Below, piece after piece: positions 52,248 to 60,694 of a stretch of 64,000 nt of DNA; the stretch's first letter is position 1; each line of letters begins with the position of its first letter. The notes beneath the pieces are model-generated. The model did not search any database. It was not told the origin of the DNA and was given only the letters and a program-made list of their open reading frames with translations. The position numbers were made by a program, and so were the translations under genes. Origin of the DNA: an uncultured Poribacteria bacterium (GTDB taxonomy: Bacteria > Poribacteria > WGA-4E > WGA-3G); the NCBI GenBank assembly GCA_951813545.1, contig OX638352.1, forward strand, positions 5,179,966 through 5,243,965. Direction: 5' to 3'.

Positions 52248-53816
52248 TTACTTCGTTTCCGCCTCCTTTTCAATATCTTCACGCTGTGCGCGTTGCGTCT
52301 CCTGTAGTACGAGTTGAGCGTCTTGCAGCATCCGTTTTTCAGCACGTCCCATAGCAGGTTCAGTCTGCTGCACCTGTGTCACAACCAGACCTACCGATTT
52401 CTCCATCTTACTCAGGAAAGGCTTTGGATAAACGCCGATCCAGAAGATGAACAGCAGCAATGGGAGCATCACAACGACTTCGCGTGCGTTCAAGTCAGGC
52501 AACTCTTCATTTGTCTTATCCAGTGTTCCGAACATCACCCGTTGGAACATCCACAGCATATACACGGCTGCGAGAATTACCCCTGTTGCCGCAAAAACAA
52601 CATACCACTTCGAGAAAGCATCCGTAACAAAACTGCCAGCCAGTATCATAAATTCACCGACGAACCCATTCAAACCGGGTAGCCCAATCGAGGATAATGT
52701 CACAATCATAAAAATTGTAGCGAAGATCGGCATCCGCTTTGCCAAGCCTCCGAAATCGACAATCATCCTGCTGTGTCGCCGTTCATAAATCATCCCAACC
52801 AGAAGGAATAACGCCCCGGTGCTTAGACCGTGATTAATCATCTGCAGAACGCTTCCCTGAATACCCCTAGGATCCTGTGAAAAGAGTCCCAATACAACAA
52901 AACCGAGGTGACTTACGCTGGAGTATGCCACCAGCTTTTTTAGATCCGGTTGCACCATTGCTACCAAAGCACCATAGATGATGCCAATGACAGCGAGTGT
53001 CACTATCAACGGTGTGAATTGCACCGCGGCATCGGGAAAGAGCGGTAGGCAAAATCGGACTATTCCATAGGTTCCCATCTTCAGCAGCACTCCAGCAAGG
53101 ATCACACTCCCCGCTGTCGGTGCTTCAACGTGGGCATCTGGAAGCCAAGTATGGAACGGGAAGAGCGGCACCTTAATCGCAAATGCGATAAAAAACGCGA
53201 GGAATAACAGATGCGAATGTTCAAATGGACCGCTTAGCGTTGTGAAGTCAAAACTGTTATTGTTTTGAAAGTACAGTGCTAAAATGCCGACGAGCATAAG
53301 TGCGCTGCCTGCCATCGTATAAAGGACGAACTTCACGGTGGCGTAAATCCGACGTTCCCCACCCCAAATACCGATGAGGAAGTACATCGGGATCAGCATC
53401 GACTCCCAAAAGACGAAAAAGAGGAACAGATCCAAAGCACAGAAGACCCCCAACATTCCAGTTTCAAGTGCGAGGAGCGACATCATAAAGCCGCTCAACC
53501 CTTTTTCCACTGAATTCCATGCAGCAAGGATACACACTGGTGTCAGGAAGGTTGTAAGCAACACTAACCACAACGAAATACCATCAATACCGATGTGGTA
53601 TTTTGTGCCTAAACCGGGGATCCACTCTTCTTGGGTAACATTCTGGAATGTTGCAGTGGTTGCATCAAACCCGGTATAAAGCCCCAACGAGATAACAAAC
53701 GTCAGAAGTCCAATGACAAGCGCAATGCCTTTCACAGCAGATGCACCAAGTCCCCTTAGCAACGCAATTGCTATCACGCCGAGCAATGGTAAAAAAATGA
53801 CTATTGAGAGTAGCAA
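52248..53816 (-). CDS. nuoM: NADH-quinone oxidoreductase subunit M
   Basis: A 522-residue proton-pumping, antiporter-like subunit of complex I. Recognisable segments: FFVFWESMLIPMYFLIGIWG, FAIKVPLFPFHTWLPDAHVE with APTAGSVILAG, DLKKLVAYSSVSHLGFVVLG, and GLPGLNGFVGEFMIL. The start is TTG at 53816, preceded by AAGGAG at about 8 bases. The C-terminus has a long charged tail (about 30 residues after VTQVQQTEP) not common in NuoM. It is coupled to the antiporter gene with no gap. Upstream, instead of nuoL, lie mobile remnants and a secreted-protein gene. Confidence 0.96.
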   Translation of the reverse strand: MLLSIVIFLPLLGVIAIALLRGLGASAVKGIALVIGLLTFVISLGLYTGFDATTATFQNVTQEEWIPGLGTKYHIGIDGISLWLVLLTTFLTPVCILAAWNSVEKGLSGFMMSLLALETGMLGVFCALDLFLFFVFWESMLIPMYFLIGIWGGERRIYATVKFVLYTMAGSALMLVGILALYFQNNNSFDFTTLSGPFEHSHLLFLAFFIAFAIKVPLFPFHTWLPDAHVEAPTAGSVILAGVLLKMGTYGIVRFCLPLFPDAAVQFTPLIVTLAVIGIIYGALVAMVQPDLKKLVAYSSVSHLGFVVLGLFSQDPRGIQGSVLQMINHGLSTGALFLLVGMIYERRHSRMIVDFGGLAKRMPIFATIFMIVTLSSIGLPGLNGFVGEFMILAGSFVTDAFSKWYVVFAATGVILAAVYMLWMFQRVMFGTLDKTNEELPDLNAREVVVMLPLLLFIFWIGVYPKPFLSKMEKSVGLVVTQVQQTEPAMGRAEKRMLQDAQLVLQETQRAQREDIEKEAETK

Positions 53817-54062
53817 AAAAATCTCCTTACTAATGGGGTTAATTTTAGGATAGTTGAATTTCGTTCCTATGCTCTGTGTGAGGTTGAAAATCCATCTACC
53901 CGTTGATTACCGCGATTAAATCCTTAATCTTCATCAGGGTGTTGCAAACAAAACTGCAAATTACTGAGGGTGGTTCATAAATCGTTGCAGCTGCAAGGTA
54001 GCACGCAATCCCCCGGTTCATAGAAGACCGACGATAGCACGCCGTTAAACCTTGATGTATTA

Positions 54063-54200
54063 GGTAGTGTTTACATTTCATCATCAAAATCGCTGGGAAA
54101 TCAATGAACATCAGGTTATCTGCTGCAGATTGAATAGGTCCTTGCAGAACCATAGAAGTCTTACCAGAACTGGATCCGAAGGCACAATGTAAACACAACC
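54063..54200. repeat. 138-bp MITE with 15-bp inverted ends and TA target duplication
   Basis: GGTAGTGTTTACATT (54063-54077) and AATGTAAACACAACC (54186-54200) are inverted repeats matching at 14 of 15 positions. TA dinucleotides flank both sides (54061-54062, 54201-54202), as expected for elements moved by IS630/mariner-type or some IS5-type transposases. No matching transposase is encoded in the window. A 100-codon minus-strand frame crossing it is judged fortuitous. Confidence 0.65.
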
Positions 54201-54243
54201 TAGATTGTTAGCGTTACCTCACTTTATCAATTTGCTGTCGTGG

Positions 54244-54270
54244 GTAGCACAATCTGACAAGTTGTGCTAC
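54244..54270. repeat. Perfect 9-bp palindrome GTAGCACAA/TTGTGCTAC
   Basis: GTAGCACAA and TTGTGCTAC pair around a nine-base spacer. There is no T run on the 3' side of either strand, so it is more likely a REP-type repeat than a terminator. Confidence 0.5.
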
Positions 54271-54304
54271 AAAACCGACCTGAATAATGAACCACACTCA
54301 CTTA

Positions 54305-54436
54305 AGTAAACGCGCTGTGCTAGTTAATTTTGTCTTTATAGAGTTTGCTTATGCGCGAACGACATCTTTGAATTTTATCACGGAACGAGCGAACCCTTGA
54401 TTCACAAAGGATCGAGAAAACAACTAGCACAAGTCG
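54305..54436. repeat. Short mobile-element remnant with inverted ends
   Basis: TGTGCTAGTTAATTTTGTC (from 54316) and GAGAAAACAACTAGCACA (to 54431) form imperfect inverted repeats (10 perfect bases plus a partly matching extension) enclosing about 80 bp with no gene. With the MITE at 54063 and the palindrome at 54244, the whole 53817-54456 gap between nuoM and the dockerin gene appears to be mobile or repetitive debris. I see no convincing gene in it. Confidence 0.4.
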
Positions 54437-54456
54437 TTAAGTAAAGTAAAAGAAAC

Positions 54457-56550
54457 CTACTTCAGTATCAACATCTTCCGTGTAGCGGTGAAATCGCCTG
54501 CTGTGAGCGTGTAGAAATACACACTACTCGCAACGCATTCGCCAAGGGCATTACATCCATCCCAATACACCGCACGACTCCGATTCTGATACATACCCGC
54601 AGGCTGATGTCCAAGTGCCAACCGTCGAACTATTTGACCATCCACGGCATAGATCGTCAATGTGACATCCGCATCTTTTGCAAGTTGGTACGGTATCCAT
54701 GTTTCCGGGTTGAACGGGTTCGGATAGTTTGCCAAGAGCGCAGTTTCTTCGGGAACCATAGAGGCGAGGAGTTGCTCTAAGAACTGAATCCCCCTTCGCA
54801 CGCCCGGATCCATGAGGTCTCGTTGATGTGCTTGAGACAGCCACAACTTGACATCCGCAACACTGAATAAATCTAAAGCATCAGGATGGAGAGACGGTGC
54901 CGCCGCAGCATCAGCATCCAACACCGCAGCAACCAAAATCAGATCGTTTATATTCACAACTCCATCGTCGTTGACATCCGCAGTCGTGGTACTTGTTTGA
55001 CCATACCTTTGGGCGACATATACTAAATCTTGCACATCTACGACACCATCCTCATTGACATCCTCAGAAACAACGGGCGGCGCGGTTACAGTGACGCTCA
55101 CGGCTCCTGAGCAATTGTTAGTCGTATTGCTCTCATTGCTGACGCTATCTACACAGACACCGTAATAGTAAGTGCCGGGGGTTGTCGGTGCGGTAACAGT
55201 AAGGTAGCGGCGGATGGTGCCATCCGCAGCGAGCGGGTCCCTATTGGCACTACGGAGTTGTGTCTCCCGTGTGGAGATAGTGTCATTGGAAGAGCGATAA
55301 TAACGAACTATTGTCGCGGCGGATTCTCCAGTTCCCTGGTTCTTAAGAGTCGCATAGAGTCTAAACTGCTCACCCGGAGCGACAGTAGCAGGTTCCGCCT
55401 GAACCGCTTCAACCACCAAGTCAGGAGTACTGACAACGGTAACTGTTACGGTAGCAGAACAGTTGTTATCGGTGTCCCTCTCATTTGTGAGGCTATCCAC
55501 ACAGGCACCGTAATAGTACGTGCCGGGCAGGGTCGGGGCAGAGAGACTAAGGTTCTTGTCGTTAGTTTGATTCGCCTCCAGCACGCTTACGCTATCGCTA
55601 CCAACTTCTGTATCGTTTGAGGAAATGATATTATTGGTAGAGCGATAATATCGTAGCGTTGTCGCAGTAGATTCTCCAGTTCCCTGGTTTTTAGGGGTAA
55701 CAGAAAGCGTGAAACCTTCACCAGGCACTAACGTGGTATTGCTCACACGAACCGACGTAACTACCAGGTCCGGTTTTTTAGGTGGGTCTGGTTGTTGGTC
55801 GTCGTCAGTCTTCGGTTCCTCTGGCACCGATGCACTTCCAACCTTCTGTATTATCCAACTCGCATCATCGCGTTCCTTCGCAGCAAAGTTATAAACCTTA
55901 CCATCAATGGTTGTATTGACACTAACTGAATCACGCAGTTTTTCTCCAAACAGCAATTTGATAAAACTGGGCAATCCTTGCGGCGGATTGCTTATTTGTG
56001 CGGAGCCATCATTGTTAACAGAAAATTTAACATTCGTACCAGGGTAAGTGCAACTCTCACCTGGAGAAAGCACATCACCCACTTGACAGACTTTTGATGT
56101 TTCCCCGGGCTGTTCGTCGCCTGGTTCATCTTGCTCCGTGGGCTGCTGTTCAGGTGTCGGATCCGTCTCTGGCGGCGGGTTGACTTCCCTGAACTTGAAG
56201 TGGACACCACACCTATCATCATTAGAAACCTCTGCGACTTGAATAATGTTGAAAGACTTGGTGTGACCTGCCGAAAGATCGCCGAATAAATATCCCCCTG
56301 TATTAAATGGATCAATTATTTTTCCGTTGATAGTTAGCCAGCCCTTCACATCTTTCACGTCTCTGTTTGCACGAATAGTCCCCTTTACTGTCACCTGAAA
56401 ACCAAAACCGGGTATTACATCGGATACCCCACACTCAGCACTCAAAATTGTTATGGCATCCTCTCCATAACTAACGCCTGACAAACCACATATCAACACC
56501 ATCATAAGAATGGATAAAGTGATTTTTCGATTCACTGTTAATATCTTCAT
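54457..56550 (-). CDS. Secreted protein with CARDB repeats, dockerin-type repeats and a C-terminal sorting-like module
   Basis: A 697-residue exported protein. It has a signal peptide (ITLSILMMVLICGLSGVSYG), an N-terminal beta domain, and two CARDB adhesion-like domains beginning KPDLVVTSVRVSNTTLVPGE and TPDLVVEAVQAEPATVAPGE. These are followed by two dockerin/EF-hand-like calcium repeats (DVNEDGVVDVQDLV, DVNDDGVVNINDLI). The C-terminal module, YPNPFNPETWIPYQLAKDAD to TATRKMLILK, resembles FlgD-Ig/T9SS-type domains used for secretion or anchoring. The ATG at 56550 follows AAAGGAGTTGCTG; two upstream codons are excluded. Probably a cell-surface or matrix protein. It sits in the middle of the nuo locus without an evident functional link. 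Confidence 0.9.
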   Translation of the reverse strand: MKILTVNRKITLSILMMVLICGLSGVSYGEDAITILSAECGVSDVIPGFGFQVTVKGTIRANRDVKDVKGWLTINGKIIDPFNTGGYLFGDLSAGHTKSFNIIQVAEVSNDDRCGVHFKFREVNPPPETDPTPEQQPTEQDEPGDEQPGETSKVCQVGDVLSPGESCTYPGTNVKFSVNNDGSAQISNPPQGLPSFIKLLFGEKLRDSVSVNTTIDGKVYNFAAKERDDASWIIQKVGSASVPEEPKTDDDQQPDPPKKPDLVVTSVRVSNTTLVPGEGFTLSVTPKNQGTGESTATTLRYYRSTNNIISSNDTEVGSDSVSVLEANQTNDKNLSLSAPTLPGTYYYGACVDSLTNERDTDNNCSATVTVTVVSTPDLVVEAVQAEPATVAPGEQFRLYATLKNQGTGESAATIVRYYRSSNDTISTRETQLRSANRDPLAADGTIRRYLTVTAPTTPGTYYYGVCVDSVSNESNTTNNCSGAVSVTVTAPPVVSEDVNEDGVVDVQDLVYVAQRYGQTSTTTADVNDDGVVNINDLILVAAVLDADAAAAPSLHPDALDLFSVADVKLWLSQAHQRDLMDPGVRRGIQFLEQLLASMVPEETALLANYPNPFNPETWIPYQLAKDADVTLTIYAVDGQIVRRLALGHQPAGMYQNRSRAVYWDGCNALGECVASSVYFYTLTAGDFTATRKMLILK

Positions 56551-56607
56551 CAGCAACTCCTTTACGAATGATTTATGGGTCGCGACTCCCTCTTTTGAAG
56601 GAATAAG

Positions 56608-57039
56608 TTATCGTCTGAACCACTTCTTCCAGAGCCACGCCGAAGGAAAAAACCAAAAAAGAAATCGGTCTTCATCTTTTTCAGCTAATTTGCGACGACG
56701 TTTTGCAAAGTCGTCTTCAGGCATTCTGCTCTGCCACCAAGATTTCAACTTACGATTGAATTCTGATATTTCCTTGGACGATCTTCGGCAGTTGTCAAGT
56801 ACCCATGTTCCCAGCCTGACATCGTTGTAAATCTGCACAGCAGCATTCTGAAACGCCTCCGCTGAAATACCGAGGAAGGACAAAATCCTCTTGTCTTGCT
56901 CGGAGTCAGCACCGTACTTATACTCTCCAACCTCACCAGCATGGGCAGCCCGTGCCTTATCTGTCAACCTTGCGACACCGCAGATACCAGCAACCTCTTT
57001 GTTGAGTATATTACGCGGTCGAAAAGTGTTGTTTGCCAT
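56608..57039 (-). CDS. DUF5069-domain protein
   Basis: A 143-residue protein of the DUF5069 family, recognised by GVARLTDKARAAHAGEVGEY with KYGADSEQDKRILSFLGISA after it. The family is of unknown function and usually soluble. The C-terminal half is highly basic and aromatic (RFLFWFFPSAWLWKKWFRR), which could associate with membranes or nucleic acid. GGAGGT lies shortly before the ATG. It is followed by the dockerin protein on the same strand and preceded by nuoL, but nothing in its sequence suggests a role in respiration. Confidence 0.82.
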   Translation of the reverse strand: MANNTFRPRNILNKEVAGICGVARLTDKARAAHAGEVGEYKYGADSEQDKRILSFLGISAEAFQNAAVQIYNDVRLGTWVLDNCRRSSKEISEFNRKLKSWWQSRMPEDDFAKRRRKLAEKDEDRFLFWFFPSAWLWKKWFRR

Positions 57040-57135
57040 TTTCTACCTCCGTTAACACTCCTAAAAAAAGGAGAATTGCGGACACAGACATCTCATACAG
57101 ATAACCTAATAGGACCTACGCAGCACCCTTTGCTG

Positions 57136-57156
57136 GGCGAGGTTTTAAACCTCGCC
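57136..57156. repeat. REP-like palindrome GGCGAGGTTT/AAACCTCGCC
   Basis: A near-perfect 10-bp palindrome with a one-base centre, flanked by GCT and AGCGGCG, ten bases downstream of the nuoL stop. It could stabilise the 3' end of the nuoL message or end transcription before the inserted genes. Confidence 0.7.
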
Positions 57157-57166
57157 AGCGGCGTGC

Positions 57167-59056
57167 CTAAGCAAAAAACAGATAGTAGGCGAGGAATAAC
57201 ACAATTCCCAAAACCATTGACACAATGTAAGCCTGGACGAGTCCTGTTTGGAGTCGCCGCAACGTTCCACCAATCAACCGGATAACCGCAGCCACGCCAT
57301 TGACAATTCCATCAATGACACCGTTATCTACAATGCGCCACAGTAGATAATGAGAAGCGTTCTTGATCGGCTGCACAATAAGCGAGTTATAAATCTCATC
57401 AACATAGTACTTATTTGCAACAAATTTATGCATCGCATTGGTAGGTTCATCAGACGGCACTCGTTTGCTATAACGCGTCCACGCAAACGCAATACCTGCC
57501 AAACCAACGACTGATGAGATTACCATAAACAGAACCACATTGCCTGATGCCTCATGGTGTGCCTCCGGGAAGACCCCTTTCGTGAAGTCGTGGAACCAAC
57601 TTTTATGTCCACCCCACCCCAACAGCAAGCCAATCAAAGCAGAAGGGATCGCTAAAATCGCTAACGGCAGCCACATGACTGGTGGCGATTCGTGCAGATG
57701 CGATTCAACATCGGATTCAACGCGAGATTCACCGTAAAACGTCACGAAGATCAGACGGAACATATAAAATGCTGTTAGGAACGCTGTGATTAAACCAATA
57801 CCGTAAATTATGGGAAAACTGCCCCACGCGCTGTGTAGGATTTCATCCTTGCTCCAGAAACCGCTCAGGAATGGAAATCCTGCGATGGCAAGCGCGCCGA
57901 TCAAAAAAGTCCAATGCGTTATTGGCATCTTCGCCTTCAAGCCGCCCATCTTCCGCATATCAAGTTCATTCGCCATCGCGTGCATCACACTACCAGCAGT
58001 GAGGAACATCAGTCCCTTAAAGAAAGCATGCGTTACCAAATGGAAAACACCCGATGCATAAGCACCAACACCCACACCAACAAACATATAGCCGAGTTGA
58101 CTCACAGTGGAATAGGCAAGGATGCGTTTAATATCGTTTTGTGCGAGCGCTATCGTTGCAGCGAAGAACGCAGTCAAAACGCCAATCCATGCGACAACTT
58201 CGCCGGTATGCGCGATGTCATAAAGCACTGCGGAGCGTGCGATCATATATACGCCCGCTGTTACCATTGTCGCAGCGTGAATCAAGGCACTGACAGGTGT
58301 AGGACCTTCCATCGCGTCCGGTAGCCAAACATAGAGTGGAATTTGCGCCGATTTACCAACCGCCCCCACAAAAAGTAGCAGGGTCGCAATCGCGAGGGTA
58401 CTGGTTCCAAAGACTTTCTGAAAATTATCTGCCTCAGCGGCATCAAACATTGCGCCGAAATCGAGGGTCCCGAAGGCTGCAAACAGAGTAAACATCCCCA
58501 GCAAGAAACCGAAATCACCAATCCGGTTCACAATAAACGCCTTTTTGCCAGCATCCGTCGCTGATTTCTTGTCATACCAGAACCCGATCAGCAGATAAGA
58601 ACAGAGTCCGACTCCTTCCCAACCAACAAACATCATGAGGTAGTTGTTGCCGAGAACAAGGATCAGCATTGCGAAGACAAACAAATTCAGGTAGGCAAAA
58701 TAACGGGTATATCCTTCATCACCGTGCATGTAGCCGATCGAATATACGTGGATGAGGAACCCAACACCTGTGATTACCAACAACATCACCGTTGTGAGTG
58801 CGTCCACACGGAATCCGATATTGAAAGCAAACGACTCGCCCGTAATCCATTCATAAAGCGTTTCATCAAAGGGGGCAGCACCGCCGTGCACGCTGATAAA
58901 GGCGATAATCGAACAGACTAAGGAGACAAGCACTGCTAGCGCACCTATCCATCCGCTCAATTTCTCGTTACCTTTTAGCCATTTTCCAAGCAATCCGTTA
59001 ATCAGAAACCCAACAAGCGGGGCAACTAACAGGACAACAATTAGTTCTTGTGACAT
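57167..59056 (-). CDS. nuoL: NADH-quinone oxidoreductase subunit L
   Basis: A 629-residue subunit of complex I with the long lateral helix and proton-pumping core. Segments: MFVGWEGVGLCSYLLIGFWY with DKKSATDAGKKAFI, VGKSAQIPLYVWLPDAMEGP and TPVSALIHAATMVTAGVYMI, NDIKRILAYSTVSQLGYMFV, and HAFFKGLMFLTAGSVMHAM. AAGGAAAATTAAAAAT precedes the ATG and is part of the dispersed leader repeat. The C-terminal amphipathic region and final helix (VQAYIVSMVLGIVLFLAYYL) are present, so the protein is full-length. Confidence 0.97.
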   Translation of the reverse strand: MSQELIVVLLVAPLVGFLINGLLGKWLKGNEKLSGWIGALAVLVSLVCSIIAFISVHGGAAPFDETLYEWITGESFAFNIGFRVDALTTVMLLVITGVGFLIHVYSIGYMHGDEGYTRYFAYLNLFVFAMLILVLGNNYLMMFVGWEGVGLCSYLLIGFWYDKKSATDAGKKAFIVNRIGDFGFLLGMFTLFAAFGTLDFGAMFDAAEADNFQKVFGTSTLAIATLLLFVGAVGKSAQIPLYVWLPDAMEGPTPVSALIHAATMVTAGVYMIARSAVLYDIAHTGEVVAWIGVLTAFFAATIALAQNDIKRILAYSTVSQLGYMFVGVGVGAYASGVFHLVTHAFFKGLMFLTAGSVMHAMANELDMRKMGGLKAKMPITHWTFLIGALAIAGFPFLSGFWSKDEILHSAWGSFPIIYGIGLITAFLTAFYMFRLIFVTFYGESRVESDVESHLHESPPVMWLPLAILAIPSALIGLLLGWGGHKSWFHDFTKGVFPEAHHEASGNVVLFMVISSVVGLAGIAFAWTRYSKRVPSDEPTNAMHKFVANKYYVDEIYNSLIVQPIKNASHYLLWRIVDNGVIDGIVNGVAAVIRLIGGTLRRLQTGLVQAYIVSMVLGIVLFLAYYLFFA

Positions 59057-59165
59057 ATTTTTAATTTTCCTTGCGGTTAATCAAATGGGTTTGTCGTTTC
59101 AAGGGGCCATGCTTAAATCCGTCTTCCACTTCGTTTCAGGCTACGGTTTTGTTCTTCGGTTAAGA
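59057..59165 (-). promoter_or_regulatory. Leader repeat supplying the nuoL ribosome-binding site
   Basis: On the minus strand this roughly 105-bp segment ends CGCAAGGAAAATTAAAAAT directly before ATG. It matches the repeat between nuoK and nuoJ along its length, including CGTAGCCTG (minus strand) about 80 bases upstream, with several substitutions. Confidence 0.65.
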
Positions 59166-59213
59166 AGTGGATTTATCAAATCAGAGTCCTCTTCAACCGA
59201 TAACCAATTTTGT

Positions 59214-59513
59214 TTAGCCTTTCAACGAATTAACCTCATCTACGTTAATCGTCTGCCGATGTTTGAAGACGCTCACAATAATTGCAAGCCCAATCGCGAC
59301 TTCGGCAGCAGCAACGGTCATCACGAAGAATACGAATACCTGTCCGGTCGCCTCACCGAGACTACGGCTGATTGCTACAAATGCGAGGTTCGCCGCATTC
59401 AGCATCAGTTCGATACACATAAAGATAATAATGGCGTTCCTACGAATGAGCACCCCAATTACACCGGTTGTAAAAAGGAGTGCGCTTAAAACAAGGTAAT
59501 ATTCTAATGGCAT
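59214..59513 (-). CDS. nuoK: NADH-quinone oxidoreductase subunit K
   Basis: A 99-residue three-helix subunit of complex I. It begins [20 protein letters not shown] and contains [20 protein letters not shown] with the functional glutamate (E of CIELM) and [20 protein letters not shown] with the second. Length and spacing are exactly those of the family. Its start codon is joined to the first unit of the tandem leader repeats (AAGGAAAATTAAAAATATG). It precedes nuoL by about 160 bases. Confidence 0.97.
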   Translation of the reverse strand: MPLEYYLVLSALLFTTGVIGVLIRRNAIIIFMCIELMLNAANLAFVAISRSLGEATGQVFVFFVMTVAAAEVAIGLAIIVSVFKHRQTINVDEVNSLKG

Positions 59514-59515
59514 AT

Positions 59516-60150
59516 TTTTAATTTTCCTTGCGGTTCGGTCAAGTGGCTTTGAGACTTTGACATCCCCTGACGTAACCCGCCTTCCATTACATTACAGGCT
59601 ACGTTCTCGATACTCTGAAGATAAATCCTCACCTATTTTTAATCTTCCTTGCGGTTCGGTCAAGTGGCTTTGAGACTTTGACATCCCCTGACGTAACCCG
59701 CCTTCCATTACATTACAGGCTACGTTCTCAATACTCTGAAGATAAATCCTCACCTATTTTTAATCTTCCTTGCGGTTCGGTCAAGTGGCTTTGAGACTTT
59801 GACATCCCCTGACGTAACCCGCCTTCCATTACATTACAGGCTACGTTCTCGATACTCTGAAGATAAATCCTCACCTATTTTTAATCTTCCTTGCGGTTCG
59901 GTCAAATGGCTTTGAGGCTTTGACATCCCCTGACGTAACCCGCCTTCCATTACATTACAGGCTACGTTCTCAATACTCTGAAGATAAATCCTCACCTATT
60001 TTTAATCTTCCTTGCGGTTCGGTCAAATGGCTTTGAGACTTTGACATCCCCAAGCGTAAATCTGAAGAAACACCCAAGCAAAAACCCCTCTATTACATTA
60101 CAGGCTACATTTTTGATGCTATGAAGATAAACATCTCATCTACTGATTAT
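59516..60150. repeat. Five tandem 121-bp repeats between nuoJ and nuoK
   Basis: The anchor CGGTTCGG recurs at 59531, 59652, 59773, 59894 and 60015, exactly 121 bases apart. The first four units are nearly identical, differing by a few substitutions (for example GTTCTCGATA/GTTCTCAATA and CAAGTGG/CAAATGG). The fifth is diverged after about 45 bases. On the minus strand each unit carries CGCAAGG(A)AGATTAAAAAT, a ribosome-binding site without a following ATG except at nuoK. There are no variable spacers, so it is not a CRISPR array. Confidence 0.92.
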
Positions 60151-60155
60151 CGACT

Positions 60156-60689
60156 TTAGTTTTCTTCCTGACTGTCGCGCTTTACCAAGACGATAACGCC
60201 AATCAATGCCGCCAACAAAATAAGCGAGGTAACCTCAAACGGTAAGAGGTACTTGGTGAACAAAAGTTCGCCAATGTCATAAGTGGTTGTCGTTACTGAT
60301 TCCGTAGCAGGCTGTGCAGATGCAACGGCTGTATCGTTGAGTGCATTCACTGCAATATAGATGCCTTCGGCAGCAAAGAGGATACCCAAGATTATAGCGA
60401 AACCCTTCAGTTTCCCTGCAATAGCCCCTTTTGCCGAAAGTGTGCCCAGGTTCAGGAGCATAATCACAAAGAGGAACAGGACCATAATTGCGCCGGCATA
60501 GACAATTACTTGGACAGCGGCAACAAAGTGAGCACCCAACAGCACAAACAATCCTGCTTGTGCGAAAAACGTTATGATAAGCGCGAGCGCACTATAAATC
60601 GGATGCCGAAACGAAATTACAGCAATCGCACCAATCAGCGAGACCGCTCCAAAGAGAATAAATAGAATCTGTTCTGGATTCATTCGCAC
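60156..60689 (-). CDS. nuoJ: NADH-quinone oxidoreductase subunit J
   Basis: A 177-residue, five-helix subunit of complex I. It shows ILFILFGAVSLIGAIAVISF with RHPIYSALALI, then GAHFVAAVQVIVYAGAIMVL and FLFVIMLLNLG, the family core containing the pi-bulge helix that couples quinone reduction to proton pumping. The loop before the last helix (SAQPATESVTTTTYDIGELL) is normal in length. An alternative ATG two codons in is possible. It follows nuoH by 5 bases; nuoI, usually between the two, is absent. Five tandem repeats separate it from nuoK. Confidence 0.96.
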   Translation of the reverse strand: MRMNPEQILFILFGAVSLIGAIAVISFRHPIYSALALIITFFAQAGLFVLLGAHFVAAVQVIVYAGAIMVLFLFVIMLLNLGTLSAKGAIAGKLKGFAIILGILFAAEGIYIAVNALNDTAVASAQPATESVTTTTYDIGELLFTKYLLPFEVTSLILLAALIGVIVLVKRDSQEEN

Positions 60690-60694
60690 GCCTC

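Noticed and set aside
53896-54198. 100-codon minus-strand frame with a GSSSGKTS string resembling a P-loop
   Set aside because: Its N-terminal half lies inside a TA-flanked MITE, the start is a TTG without a convincing ribosome-binding site, and the sequence resembles no family.
59516-60150. CRISPR array
   Set aside because: The units are contiguous 121-bp repeats with no unique spacers and no cas genes nearby.
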